Origin: Actinomycetes bacterium
GTDB lineage: Bacteria > Actinomycetota > Acidimicrobiia > Acidimicrobiales > RAAP-2
Length of the DNA stretch: 64,000 nt
Assembly: GCA_021784205.1 (NCBI GenBank)
Contig: JAJXTB010000004.1
Location: 1 to 64,000 of the forward strand
Direction: 5' to 3'
The notes below the pieces were generated by a model. That model saw only the letters and a program-made list of their open reading frames with translations. It was not told the DNA's origin and searched no databases. A program made the position numbers and the translations under genes. Positions 18,868-26,859 of this stretch are shown here, piece after piece. Each line of letters begins with the position of its first letter. The first letter of the stretch is position 1.

Positions 18868-19458
18868 TTAGGCGGTGACTTCGGCCCCGCCGGCCTTCGC
18901 GGCTCGCCCGGCGTGGGTGGTGACCACGGTGAGAGCGACGTCAGCGACCGCCTCCACGCCCGCGGGCAGTTCGAGGTCGGCGACGCGGATAGAACTTCCG
19001 GCCTTGAGGGCCGAGATGTCAACGTCCAGGTGGGTCGGGATCTGGTCGGGGCGGGTGCGGATCTCGAGCGAGAACAGCTGCTGGTCGACCTCCCAGTCGG
19101 CGTGGCGCACCTCGACGGCATCGCCCACCACGTGCAGGGGGATCTCAGTGACGACCGGCTTGTTCGGGTCCACGACCTGGAAGTCGATGTGCGCGACGGT
19201 CCCGCGCACCGGATGGCGCTGGATCTCGCGGGCCATGACCGTGAAGGTCTGCCCGTCGGCGTCGAGGGTGATCAGCGAGTTGAGGCCCTGGGCGCCCGAG
19301 ACGGCGCCGCGGAAGGCCTTGGCGTCCACGGCTACCGCGAGCGGGGAGACGCCCACGCCGTAGACGACGGCCGGGATCGAGCCGGCCAGACGCAGGCGGC
19401 GCGAGTCGCGCGAGCCCAGTGATCGACTCGTCGAGGCGTGCAGGGTGGCCTGAGACAT
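18868..19458 (-). CDS. rplY: 50S ribosomal protein bL25, Ctc (TL5) type
   Basis: 196 aa. Binds 5S rRNA in the central protuberance. The N-terminal L25 domain (about 1-95, SLGSRDSRRLRLAGSIPAVVYG) is followed by the C-terminal TL5/Ctc beta domain (about 100-185, EIPLHVVGDAVEV) found in Gram-positive general stress Ctc proteins. ATG start with a strong GGAGGA Shine-Dalgarno. The ~70-base leader contains a small hairpin. Confidence 0.96.
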   Translation of the reverse strand: MSQATLHASTSRSLGSRDSRRLRLAGSIPAVVYGVGVSPLAVAVDAKAFRGAVSGAQGLNSLITLDADGQTFTVMAREIQRHPVRGTVAHIDFQVVDPNKPVVTEIPLHVVGDAVEVRHADWEVDQQLFSLEIRTRPDQIPTHLDVDISALKAGSSIRVADLELPAGVEAVADVALTVVTTHAGRAAKAGGAEVTA

Positions 19459-19476
19459 GACATTCCTCCAGTAGTT

Positions 19477-19493
19477 CTCGACGATCGGTCGAG
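19477..19493 (-). other. Small stem-loop in rplY leader
   Basis: CTCGAC and GTCGAG pair around a five-base loop about 20 bases upstream of the rplY start. It could be chance; a regulatory role is inference. Confidence 0.25.
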
Positions 19494-19533
19494 CACAGAG
19501 CGTCCAGTCTAGTGCCTCGGGCGGGTGCCCACA

Positions 19534-20508
19534 CTAGAGAAGGTTCTCGCCTCCGAAGATGTCCGACACCGAGGAGTCCTCGAAGATCGCCGCGATCGCG
19601 TTGGCCACGATGGAGGCCACCGAGAGGACCTCGAGCTTCTCGAAGCGCCGCTCCGGGGGCAGGGGCAGGGTGTCAGTCACCACGACCCGGCTCACGGGGG
19701 CGTTGAAGAGGCGCTCAATTGCTGGCGGCGAGAACACCGCGTGCGTGGCCATCACCCAGATCTCTTCTGCGCCGTGGGACTTGAGGAGGTCGCAGGCCGC
19801 CACGATCGTGCCGGCGGTGTCGATCATGTCGTCGATCAGAACACAGTGGCGCCCGTGGACGTCACCAACGATGTGGCGCGCCTCGGCAATATTCGCCGAG
19901 CCGCGCGGGCGGGTCTTGTGCACCAGGGCCAGGTCACAGCCCAGGTGCTGGGCGTAGCGCTCGGCCACCTTGACGCGTCCTGCGTCGGGGGCGACCACGA
20001 CCAACTCGTGGGGATTGGCGTTGGCCTTGAGGTAGTCCTCGAGCACGGGCGCGGCGACCAGGTGGTCGACGGGGATGTCGAAGAACCCCTGGATCTGGCC
20101 CGAGTGGAAGTCCACCGACAGCACGCGGCTCGCCCCGGCGGTCTGGAGCATGTCGGCAATGAGCTTCGCTGTGATCGGCTCGCGGCCGGCGCTCTTGCGG
20201 TCCTGACGGGCGTAGCCGTAGTTCGGTATCACGGCGGTGATCGACTTGGCCGAGGCGCGCTTGGCCGCGTCGATCATTATCAGCTGCTCCATGACGGCGT
20301 CGTTCACGGGCGAGGAGTGGGTCTGGACGATGAAGACGTGCGCACCGCGGATCGACTCGTCGAAGCGGCAGTGGATCTCGCCGTTGGCGAATTCGCGCAC
20401 GTTGGCCTCGGTGAGCTCGACGCCGAGCTTGCCGGCAATGTCGCGCGCGAGGTCGGGGTGACAGCGTCCCGTCACGATGACGAGACGACGTTTGGCGAGC
20501 GACTCCAC
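19534..20508 (-). CDS. prs: Ribose-phosphate pyrophosphokinase
   Basis: 324 aa. Makes PRPP from ribose-5-phosphate and ATP for nucleotide, His and Trp synthesis. Motifs: FANGEIHCRFDESIRG, the flexible-loop PNYGYARQDRKSAGREPITAK, the metal site VDFHSGQIQGFF, and the PRPP loop VLIDDMIDTAGTI. The open frame runs on to 20853, but GTG 20508 gives the canonical N-terminus and has TACGCT six bases upstream. It follows glmU, as in other actinobacteria. Confidence 0.97.
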   Translation of the reverse strand: MESLAKRRLVIVTGRCHPDLARDIAGKLGVELTEANVREFANGEIHCRFDESIRGAHVFIVQTHSSPVNDAVMEQLIMIDAAKRASAKSITAVIPNYGYARQDRKSAGREPITAKLIADMLQTAGASRVLSVDFHSGQIQGFFDIPVDHLVAAPVLEDYLKANANPHELVVVAPDAGRVKVAERYAQHLGCDLALVHKTRPRGSANIAEARHIVGDVHGRHCVLIDDMIDTAGTIVAACDLLKSHGAEEIWVMATHAVFSPPAIERLFNAPVSRVVVTDTLPLPPERRFEKLEVLSVASIVANAIAAIFEDSSVSDIFGGENLL

Positions 20509-20514
20509 GGCGCC

Positions 20515-20520
20515 AGCGTA
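20515..20520 (-). promoter_or_regulatory. Leaderless promoter -10 (TACGCT) for prs
   Basis: Six bases before GTG 20508, in the 26-base gap after glmU; prs can be transcribed independently of glmU. Confidence 0.45.
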
Positions 20521-20534
20521 CAGTGCGCGCCGAC

Positions 20535-21611
20535 TCAGGCCGAAAGATGGTCTCCCGGGGCGACACGAGCGCCGGCCTCGAGAACCACGCCGGCCTCGAG
20601 CACTGCGTACGCGCCCACGTCGGCGCGCTCGCCGATGACCGCGCGTGTGACCGTCACCGTCGCGATGCGAGCCCCCTCGCCCACCGTCACGTCCTCTAAG
20701 TGCGCGTGGGGACCGATGATCGCCCCGGCGGCCACGGTGGTGCGCCCGCGCAGCACCGTGCCCGGCAGCAAGGAGACGTCCGCGGCCAGCTCGACGTCGG
20801 CGTCGACGTAGGTGTGGCGCGGATCCCACATCGTGACCCCGCGCTGCATCCAACGCTCGTTGATGCGCCGGCGCATCTCGCGCTCGGCTCCCGCGAGCTG
20901 GGAGCGGTCGTTGACCCCCATCACCTCGAGGGCGTCGTCGACCGGAACCGCGGCCGTCGCGTGGCCGGCCTCGCGCAACACGCCCACCAGGTCGGTCAGG
21001 TAGTACTCGTGCTGGGCGTTCTGGCGGCCCACCCGACGAAGTCCGGGGCCCAAAAGGGCGGCGCGCACCACCATGACCGACGTGTTGACCTCGTGTATCT
21101 GGCGCTCCTCAGGCGATGCGTCGCGCTCTTCGACGATGCGCGTGAAGCGCCCGTCGCGGTCGCGCACGATGCGCCCGTAGCCCGAGGGATCTTCGAGCAC
21201 CGCGCTCAGCACGGTCATCGCGGCCTGGCCCTCCCGGTGGCGCGCGACGAGCTCGCTAAGAGTGGCGCGTCGCAGCAATGGCGTGTCGCCGGGCACGATG
21301 ACGACGTCCACGTCGACATCGCCCACCACGTCGAGGATCGCGGGCAGGGCCGTGGCCACCGCGTGACCCGTTCCCAGCTGCTCAGACTGCTCGACGAAGG
21401 ACAGCGCGTCGCCGTGTCGCGCGCGCAGCTCCTTTTCGACCCAGGTGGCGCCGTGGCCGACGACTACGAAGGTCGCCCGGGCGTCGCTGACTGCGTCGAG
21501 GATGAAACTCACCATCGGACGTCCGCAGAGCAGATGCAGCGGCTTGGGCCGCGGCGATCGCATCCGCGTTCCCTCGCCCGCGGCGAGCACGACGGCGCAA
21601 GTGGCTCTCAC
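20535..21611 (-). CDS. glmU: GlmU uridylyltransferase lacking the acetyltransferase catalytic region
   Basis: 358 aa against about 450-490 for bifunctional GlmU. The N-terminal pyrophosphorylase is intact: VVLAAGEGTRMRSPRPKPLHLLCGRPM, EQLGTGHAVATAL, VPGDTPLL, and EVNTSVMVV. The beta-helix begins (RHTYVDADVELAADV) but stops at GARVAPGD, before the region with the catalytic His, Lys and acetyl-CoA contacts (E. coli residues from about 333 on). No remnant follows, since prs starts 26 bases downstream. It should make UDP-GlcNAc from GlcNAc-1-P but should not acetylate GlcN-1-P. The start is GTG 21611; the longer frame to 21950 runs antisense through the next gene. Confidence 0.88.
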   Translation of the reverse strand: MRATCAVVLAAGEGTRMRSPRPKPLHLLCGRPMVSFILDAVSDARATFVVVGHGATWVEKELRARHGDALSFVEQSEQLGTGHAVATALPAILDVVGDVDVDVVIVPGDTPLLRRATLSELVARHREGQAAMTVLSAVLEDPSGYGRIVRDRDGRFTRIVEERDASPEERQIHEVNTSVMVVRAALLGPGLRRVGRQNAQHEYYLTDLVGVLREAGHATAAVPVDDALEVMGVNDRSQLAGAEREMRRRINERWMQRGVTMWDPRHTYVDADVELAADVSLLPGTVLRGRTTVAAGAIIGPHAHLEDVTVGEGARIATVTVTRAVIGERADVGAYAVLEAGVVLEAGARVAPGDHLSA

Positions 21612-21635
21612 GACTCCATCTCTACCAGGATCTCC

Positions 21636-21641
21636 TACGAT
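21636..21641 (+). promoter_or_regulatory. Leaderless promoter -10 (TACGAT) for alpha/beta hydrolase
   Basis: Six bases before GTG 21648; it decides the start within a longer open frame. Confidence 0.5.
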
Positions 21642-21647
21642 TCCAGC

Positions 21648-22541
21648 GTGGAGGACTTCACCTACAACGAGTTCGCCTACTTCCACGAGAACCTGGCGGA
21701 GTGGGACCTCGACGTCGAGGTGCCACCCGTGCGGCGCTTCTTCGTCGCCGTAGACGGACTGCGCCAGGTGAGCGGACTCGCCTGGGGCGAGGGCGCAGCC
21801 GAACTCGTGCTCGTTCACGGTGGGGCCCAGAACGCGCACACCTTCGACACCGTGGCACTGGCCCTGGGACGTCCGCTGCTCGCCCTCGACCTGCCCGGAC
21901 ACGGCCACTCGGACCCCGGGCCCCACGGGTCCTCCTCGGCGCGGACCCACGCGACCGACCTCGAGCGCGCGCTCGAGCAGCTCCTCGATCGCCCGGTGCC
22001 CCTGGTCGGCATGTCCCTCGGCGGGCTAACCAGCCTGTTCATCGCCCACGAGCGCCCCGACCTGGTGAGCGAGCTCGTGCTCGTCGACATCACTCCCGGG
22101 GTCAACGCCGACAAGGCCCGCCACATCACCGACTTCGTGAACGGCCCGGCCACCTTCGCCGACTTCGACGAACTGCTCGCGCGCACGATCGAACACAACC
22201 CCACCCGCTCGGTGTCCTCTCTGCGCCGGGGGATCCTGCACAACGCGCTTCGCCGCGACGACGGCACCTGGGTCTGGCGCCACCAGCAGCACCCCGCACC
22301 GGCCGAGGCTGCCCCGCCACAGGGCGACCTCTGGCGCGTGCTCGAAGAGATCACCGTGCCGGTCACCTTGATACGCGCCACGTGGGCTAGCTCGGTGGTC
22401 GACGACCAGGACGAAGCGCGCTTTCTTCAGGCGCGTCCCGGCGCGAGAGTCATCCGCGTCGAGGCCGGACACTCGGTCCAGGGCGACAATCCCCTCGCCC
22501 TGGCCGCCCTGCTCGCCGACCGGGGACGCGGCGTGCACTAG
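21648..22541 (+). CDS. Alpha/beta hydrolase
   Basis: 297 aa esterase/lipase-like enzyme. The oxyanion segment LVHGGAQNAHTF is followed by DLPGHGHSDPG, the nucleophile elbow GMSLGG (Ser about residue 125), an acid in the VDDQDEARF region and the catalytic His in EAGHSVQGDNP. There is a cap insertion between residues about 155 and 230. Substrate unknown. The frame is open far upstream, but GTG 21648 is fixed by the leaderless-type hexamer. Divergent from glmU. Confidence 0.85.
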   Translation: MEDFTYNEFAYFHENLAEWDLDVEVPPVRRFFVAVDGLRQVSGLAWGEGAAELVLVHGGAQNAHTFDTVALALGRPLLALDLPGHGHSDPGPHGSSSARTHATDLERALEQLLDRPVPLVGMSLGGLTSLFIAHERPDLVSELVLVDITPGVNADKARHITDFVNGPATFADFDELLARTIEHNPTRSVSSLRRGILHNALRRDDGTWVWRHQQHPAPAEAAPPQGDLWRVLEEITVPVTLIRATWASSVVDDQDEARFLQARPGARVIRVEAGHSVQGDNPLALAALLADRGRGVH

Positions 22542-22556
22542 CCGGTGACTCCCGGG

Positions 22557-22632
22557 TGGCTGGCGGGGGAGGGCTCGAACCTCCAACCTTCGGATCCAAA
22601 GTCCGCTGTTCTGCCGGTTGAACTACCCGCCA
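22557..22632 (-). tRNA. tRNA-Gln (UUG)
   Basis: Read on the minus strand: acceptor TGGCGGG/CCCGCCA, D stem GTTC/GAAC, anticodon loop CTTTGGA (anticodon TTG), T stem GGAGG/CCTCC with loop TTCGAGC, discriminator G, encoded CCA. 76 nt. Confidence 0.93.
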
Positions 22633-22662
22633 CCGGTGCTATCGCCACAAACTTCATAGATT

Positions 22663-22688
22663 CTTAGAGAATGGATGATGTGGCTTAA
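22663..22688. promoter_or_regulatory. Candidate CTTAG-type response-regulator box upstream of the two-component genes
   Basis: CTTAG at 22663 and CTTAA at 22684 lie 21 bases apart (two helical turns), with a further CATAG at 22655. The first site is within ATTCT-TAG-AGAAT (22660-22672). The same spacing recurs at 24801/24823 and 62171/62192. Function is inferred. Confidence 0.35.
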
Positions 22689-22735
22689 TACCAAACAGCC
22701 ACACTAGAGCCTGTCTAGCCGGGTAAAGGATCGAC

Positions 22736-23434
22736 GTGACAACCACCAACCCGAACCCCTACGTCGCCATCGTGGACGACGACGGGGCGATTCGCACTGC
22801 CCTCGGGCGCGCCCTGCGTATGGAGAACTACGACGTCGACCTCTTCGAAGACGGCAACAGCGCGCTGAAGTCGGTCCAGTTGCGAGCGCCCGACGCAATC
22901 ATCCTCGATCTGCAGCTACCCGACATCGACGGACTCGAAGTCTGTCGGCGGATCCGCCGCGCCGGCGACTCGACGCCGATCCTGATGCTCACGGCGCGAG
23001 ACGCGGTGAACGATCGCGTCGAGGGCCTCGACGTCGGCGCGGACGACTACCTCGTTAAGCCCTTCGACCTCGCCGAGCTGCTCGCGCGACTGCGCGCGCT
23101 GCTGCGCCGACACAACCTCTCCGACGGTGACGTGGCGGTCCTGCGCTTCGAGGACCTGAGCCTCAATCCTCAGACCCGCGAAGTCCTGCGCGCCAGCCGC
23201 CCCATCGCCCTGACCAAGATCGAGTTCGACCTGCTCGAGCTGTTCTTGCACCACCCGCGCCAGGTACTGACCCGCGACCAGATACTCGACCTCGTGTGGG
23301 GATACACCTTTGACTCGGGCACCAACTCGCTGGCCGTCTACATCGGCTACCTGCGCCGCAAGCTCGAAGAGGGCGGCGAGTCGCGCCTCATCCAGACGGT
23401 GCGCGGCGTGGGATACGCACTGCGCGCGTCGTGA
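22736..23434 (+). CDS. OmpR/PhoB-family response regulator (MprA-like)
   Basis: 232 aa DNA-binding transcription factor. The receiver domain (res 8-122) has acidic pocket VDDD, phospho-acceptor Asp58 (IILDLQLPD), Thr in LMLTARD and Lys in DDYLVKPF. The C-terminal winged helix (about 135-230) has the LTKIEFDLLELFL and VYIGYLRRKLE segments, the latter in the recognition helix. GTG start with AAAGGA six bases upstream. The histidine kinase follows with a GTGA overlap. It likely controls the redox operon directly downstream. Confidence 0.95.
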   Translation: MTTTNPNPYVAIVDDDGAIRTALGRALRMENYDVDLFEDGNSALKSVQLRAPDAIILDLQLPDIDGLEVCRRIRRAGDSTPILMLTARDAVNDRVEGLDVGADDYLVKPFDLAELLARLRALLRRHNLSDGDVAVLRFEDLSLNPQTREVLRASRPIALTKIEFDLLELFLHHPRQVLTRDQILDLVWGYTFDSGTNSLAVYIGYLRRKLEEGGESRLIQTVRGVGYALRAS

Positions 23435-24777
23435 CCTTTCGCGCTCGCGTCATCGGCGCCACGGTGGGCGTCGCCGCGGTGGCCGTCGTATTGGCCTGTC
23501 TGGCGTCGTTTCTCACCACGCGCAACGCGATCCTGCGCTCGGTGGACGAGTCGCTGCTCCAGGCGTCGCACTCGCCCGCCGGACACCTGGTGGGCGACGA
23601 CTCCCAGGTCACCGGCTCGTACTTCGAACTGGTCCTCGCTAACGGCCAGACGGTGCCCAAGTCCAACGTGCCCATCGACGCGACGATCCGTCGTCTGGCC
23701 AACGGAAAGGGCTCTCAGCTGATCCGCAGCGTCGAGTTCGGCGGCCAGTTCTATCGCGAGCTCATCGTCCCGCTGCCCAAGAACTCCATCGTCGGCGGTC
23801 AGAGCGGGCTCTACACGATCGCCACAACGTCGGCCCAGTTGTTCGTCGTGAACATCACCGGTCAGGAGAACGAGCTGCGCCACCTGGTGCGCACACTGCT
23901 CATCGTTGCCGCCGGGGGGCTTGCGCTCGCGCTCATTCTGGGACTGGCCCTCGCGCGCACCGCGCTGCATCCCCTCGAAGAGGTCACCAACGAGATCGAG
24001 CGCGTCGCCGAGACCAACGACATGACGTATCGCATCGACGAGGGCGGCGCCGACGAGCTGGGACGGCTGCGACGCGTCTTCAACCGGCTCCTCGCCAGCG
24101 TCCAGAGCAGCCAGTACCTCCAGCGACAGCTCGTGCTCGACGCGAGCCACGAGCTGCGCACCCCGCTCACGTCACTTCGCACCAACGCGCAGGTGCTGTC
24201 GCGAGCGCGTGACCTGTCAGCAGAAGATCTTCGCCAACTGACACACGACATGGTCGCCCAGGTCGACGAGCTCGCCGCGCTCGTCACCGACCTCGGCGAG
24301 CTCGCCCGCGGCGAACGCAGCGAGGGCGAGCCCGTCGTCTTGCGACTCGACGAGTGTGTGGACGAGTGTGTGGACACCGCGCGCACCCACGCGCGGATCA
24401 AGGACATCACCATCGACACCGAGGTCGACGCGTCGATGGTCCTCGCTCGGCGCGACCGTCTCGTGCGCGCCATCTCGAACCTGCTCACCAACGCGGTCAA
24501 GTTCACCCCCGCCGGCGGGCGCATCCGCGTGACCAGCGAGGACGGTCGCATCACGGTCGCCGACTCGGGGCCGGGGATCGCCGAGAGCGACCGCCCCCAC
24601 GTCTTTGACCGCTTCTGGCGCTCGGCGTCAGCTCGCGCGCTACCCGGATCGGGTCTGGGCCTGTCCATTGTTGCCCAGGTGGTCGCCGAACTCCAGGGCA
24701 CGGTCGAGGTCGACCAGGACCCCGAACTGGGCGGGGCGCGCTTCGTCGTTACCTTGCCCACGGTCAGCCAGCCCTAG
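23431..24777 (+). CDS. Sensor histidine kinase (MprB-like)
   Basis: 448 aa. Membrane segment 1 (about res 8-28), an extracytoplasmic sensor of ~125 residues, membrane segment 2 (about 150-172, LLIVAAGGLALALILGLALA), HAMP linker, dimerisation and phospho-acceptor helix with His240 in DASHELRTPLTSLR, then the ATPase with N box NLLTNAVKF, G1 DSGPGI and G2 GSGLGLSI. The signal is unknown; the sensor has no cysteines for redox sensing that I can see. Coupled to the response regulator. Confidence 0.95.
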   Translation: MTFRARVIGATVGVAAVAVVLACLASFLTTRNAILRSVDESLLQASHSPAGHLVGDDSQVTGSYFELVLANGQTVPKSNVPIDATIRRLANGKGSQLIRSVEFGGQFYRELIVPLPKNSIVGGQSGLYTIATTSAQLFVVNITGQENELRHLVRTLLIVAAGGLALALILGLALARTALHPLEEVTNEIERVAETNDMTYRIDEGGADELGRLRRVFNRLLASVQSSQYLQRQLVLDASHELRTPLTSLRTNAQVLSRARDLSAEDLRQLTHDMVAQVDELAALVTDLGELARGERSEGEPVVLRLDECVDECVDTARTHARIKDITIDTEVDASMVLARRDRLVRAISNLLTNAVKFTPAGGRIRVTSEDGRITVADSGPGIAESDRPHVFDRFWRSASARALPGSGLGLSIVAQVVAELQGTVEVDQDPELGGARFVVTLPTVSQP

Positions 24778-24790
24778 GAGAGGACCATTT

Positions 24791-24808
24791 TGTCTAACTT
24801 CTTAGACA
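24791..24808. promoter_or_regulatory. Perfect inverted repeat after the histidine kinase
   Basis: TGTCTAA-CTTC-TTAGACA, a 7-bp perfect stem with a 4-base loop, 13 bases after the kinase stop and 53 bases before the next start. No T-run follows, so an operator is likelier than an intrinsic terminator. It contains the first CTTAG half-site. Confidence 0.4.
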
Positions 24809-24827
24809 CCGACTGAGACTTCCTTAG
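24801..24827. promoter_or_regulatory. Candidate CTTAG-type response-regulator box upstream of the redox operon
   Basis: CTTAG at 24801 and 24823, 22 bases apart, with a CTGAG between at 24813. Similar to the box before the response regulator and the one at 62171. Confidence 0.35.
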
Positions 24828-24861
24828 TTACCAGTGCCACACTGGATGACAAGGAAACCTG

Positions 24862-25191
24862 ATGACGCCACGTCCCCGCACCCCCCAACTTCGCGACAAA
24901 CGCTTCGCCCGCGTACGCCGTGTGACCCAGACGATCCTGGTGGGATCGGGCGTGGCCTCGGGCCTGTTCATCGGCTACGCCGCCAGCACGGCCAAGCCCC
25001 TAAAGGTGATTCCCCCGCCGGTGACCACGCCGACCACCACCATCGCCACGGCCACGACTACGCCGCCCTCGTCGGATGACTCCGGCGCGTCGACGCCAAC
25101 GCCCGCGGCATCGACCCCGCCGGTGACGGCGCCGATCACCTCGACGACCACGTGCTACTCCACGCCGTCGGGCACACGGGTGTGCTACTAG
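24862..25191 (+). CDS. Small membrane-anchored protein, possible flavin acceptor of the ApbE module
   Basis: 109 aa. Basic N-terminus, one membrane segment (about res 23-42), then an extracytoplasmic Thr/Pro/Ser tail to the end, with two cysteines (98 and 108) that could form a disulfide. In many actinobacteria the gene at this place (after an MprAB-like pair, before apbE) has the same anchor and linker plus an FMN-binding domain; that domain is missing here. DDSGAST (72-78) resembles the short Ser/Thr-Gly-Ala-Ser/Thr motif that ApbE flavinylates, but it lies in a low-complexity region. ATG start with AAGGAAA upstream; apbE begins 8 bases after the stop. Confidence 0.65.
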   Translation: MTPRPRTPQLRDKRFARVRRVTQTILVGSGVASGLFIGYAASTAKPLKVIPPPVTTPTTTIATATTTPPSSDDSGASTPTPAASTPPVTAPITSTTTCYSTPSGTRVCY

Positions 25192-25198
25192 CGTCGCG

Positions 25199-26098
25199 AT
25201 GAACTTCTCGATCTGGGGGCTGACGGGCTCTCTCACTACCCAGCATCCCGAGGATCTGCGCGTCGCCCAGCAACGACTCTGGCACTGGATCGACTCGGTA
25301 GACGCAACGTGTAATCGCTTCCGCGCCGATTCGGAGATCTCGCGGCTCAATGAGCACCAGGGCGAGACGGTCGCGGTGAGCGACACCTTGGAACTGGCCC
25401 TCTCGGCGGCGCTGCGCAGTGCGCAGCTAACCGGAGGGCTCTGCGATCCGACAGTGCTTCCCGCACTGCTGGCCCTGGGATACGACCGCGACTACGACGA
25501 GCTGGTCCGCACCGGGGCGGCCGCACCCGCCGCGCCGGTTCCGTCGCTCGGAATGAGCGCAATCGACCTCGACCGTACGGGCCACAAGGTGACCCTGGCG
25601 CCGGGCTGTCGACTCGACCTGGGTGCGAGCGCCAAGGCGATGGTCGTCGATCGTGTCGCCGACGAGCTCGCCGCCTACGGCGGTGTGGTCGTGGAGATCG
25701 GTGGCGACGTCGCCGCGCGCGGGTCGAGCGAGGCGGGCCCCTGGGTCGTGGCCGTCGCGGACTCGCTGGAGATCAACGGCCACGAGCCGCGCGTCGCGGT
25801 TCGTGACGCCGGCGTCGCGACGTCGTCTCTAACGACGCGAACCTGGCGAGCGGGCGACACCCTGGTCAACCACGTCATCGATCCGCGCACCGGCACCTTC
25901 GCGCGCGGCCCCTACGCCGCGGCCACCGTCAGTGCCGGCACCTGTGTTGACGCCAACGCGTTCGCCACCGCGGCCCTGCTCTGGGGCGAGGAGGCGGGAT
26001 ATCGCATCGCCCAAGCCGGCCTCTCGGCACGCCTCGTGCGCCACGACGGTAGCGTGGAATTCGTCGGCGGTTGGCCCCCTGACGGAGGTGGAGCGTGA
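25199..26098 (+). CDS. apbE: FAD:protein FMN transferase (ApbE)
   Basis: 299 aa. Transfers FMN from FAD to a Ser/Thr in exported target proteins. ATATCNRF-type N-terminal block DATCNRFRADSEISRLN, LTGGLCDPTVLPALLALGYD, the nucleotide region DLGASAKAMVVDRV, the VEIGGDVAARG loop and the metal site HVIDPRTGT are all present. There is no obvious signal peptide, so flavinylation may occur before or at export, or the enzyme is a cytoplasmic variant. Ends in a GTGA overlap with the ferric-reductase-like gene. Confidence 0.95.
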   Translation: MNFSIWGLTGSLTTQHPEDLRVAQQRLWHWIDSVDATCNRFRADSEISRLNEHQGETVAVSDTLELALSAALRSAQLTGGLCDPTVLPALLALGYDRDYDELVRTGAAAPAAPVPSLGMSAIDLDRTGHKVTLAPGCRLDLGASAKAMVVDRVADELAAYGGVVVEIGGDVAARGSSEAGPWVVAVADSLEINGHEPRVAVRDAGVATSSLTTRTWRAGDTLVNHVIDPRTGTFARGPYAAATVSAGTCVDANAFATAALLWGEEAGYRIAQAGLSARLVRHDGSVEFVGGWPPDGGGA

Positions 26099-26859
26099 TT
26101 GGCCTGACGTCTCCCTACCTGTGGTACACAACCCGCGCAACCGGTCTGGTCACGCTGATCCTCTTCACCGGGGTCGTCGTCTTAGGCAGCCTCGTGGCCA
26201 ACCGCGTGGGCGGTGCCACCGTGGGCCGCTTCGAATTGTCCGAGCTGCACCGTTCCCTCTCGATCGTGGCGGTCATCTTCCTCGTGCTGCACATCGCCAC
26301 GACCATCGTGGACAGCTTCGTCGCGACGGGTCCGATCTCGGTGCTCGTGCCTCTCACCTCGTCCTACAAGCGCGTACCGGTGGGCCTGGGCGCCGTGGCC
26401 TTTGACCTGATCCTCGCGGTGTGGATATCGAGTCTTGCCAAGGCCAGACTGAAGAATGAGACCTGGCGCTTCATCCACTGGTTCTCCTGGCTCGGTTGGG
26501 CCATCGCGATCGTGCACGCCTTTCTCACGGGCACCGACGCGCGCACCGGCATTGGTCTTGTCCTCGTCACCCTCTGCGCGCTCGCCGGTGCTCTCGCGGG
26601 CCTCTGGCGCTTCTACGCTCGTCCGGCGCGCGCGGCGGGGCGCACCGCGCTCTCGCCCCTCGCCCCGGCCGCCGAGGCGCCTCGGCGCGAGGCCCCCCTT
26701 CGCCCCACCGAGACACCCCGACGCGAAGCCCCCCTTCGCCCGGCGGAAGCACCACGGCGCGAACCGCCTCCTCGCCTCGGCGAGTCCGACGAGTGGCCCC
26801 CTACACCAGCGGCCTTCCCCCACCGCCCCCAGGACGCTCCCCGTAGGGGCCGGCGATGA
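26095..26859 (+). CDS. Ferric-reductase-like haem-b membrane protein with Arg/Pro repeat tail
   Basis: 254 aa. The first ~180 residues hold about five membrane helices of the ferric reductase-like transmembrane fold, with candidate haem ligands in ELHRSLS, VLHIATT, FIHWFSW and IVHAFLT. It lacks the FAD/NAD-binding domains of full ferric reductases, so it must take electrons from a partner. Residues about 193-232 form three tandem 12-residue units of the type EAPRREAPLRPA, a cationic cytoplasmic tail. Coupled to apbE (GTGA) and to the NuoF-like gene (ATGA). A TTA codon is at 26182. Confidence 0.85.
   Translation: MIGLTSPYLWYTTRATGLVTLILFTGVVVLGSLVANRVGGATVGRFELSELHRSLSIVAVIFLVLHIATTIVDSFVATGPISVLVPLTSSYKRVPVGLGAVAFDLILAVWISSLAKARLKNETWRFIHWFSWLGWAIAIVHAFLTGTDARTGIGLVLVTLCALAGALAGLWRFYARPARAAGRTALSPLAPAAEAPRREAPLRPTETPRREAPLRPAEAPRREPPPRLGESDEWPPTPAAFPHRPQDAPRRGRR

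Noticed and set aside
20535..21950. GlmU with an N-terminal extension to 21950
   Set aside because: The extra part is antisense to the alpha/beta hydrolase gene and lies before the canonical VVLAAGEGTRM start.
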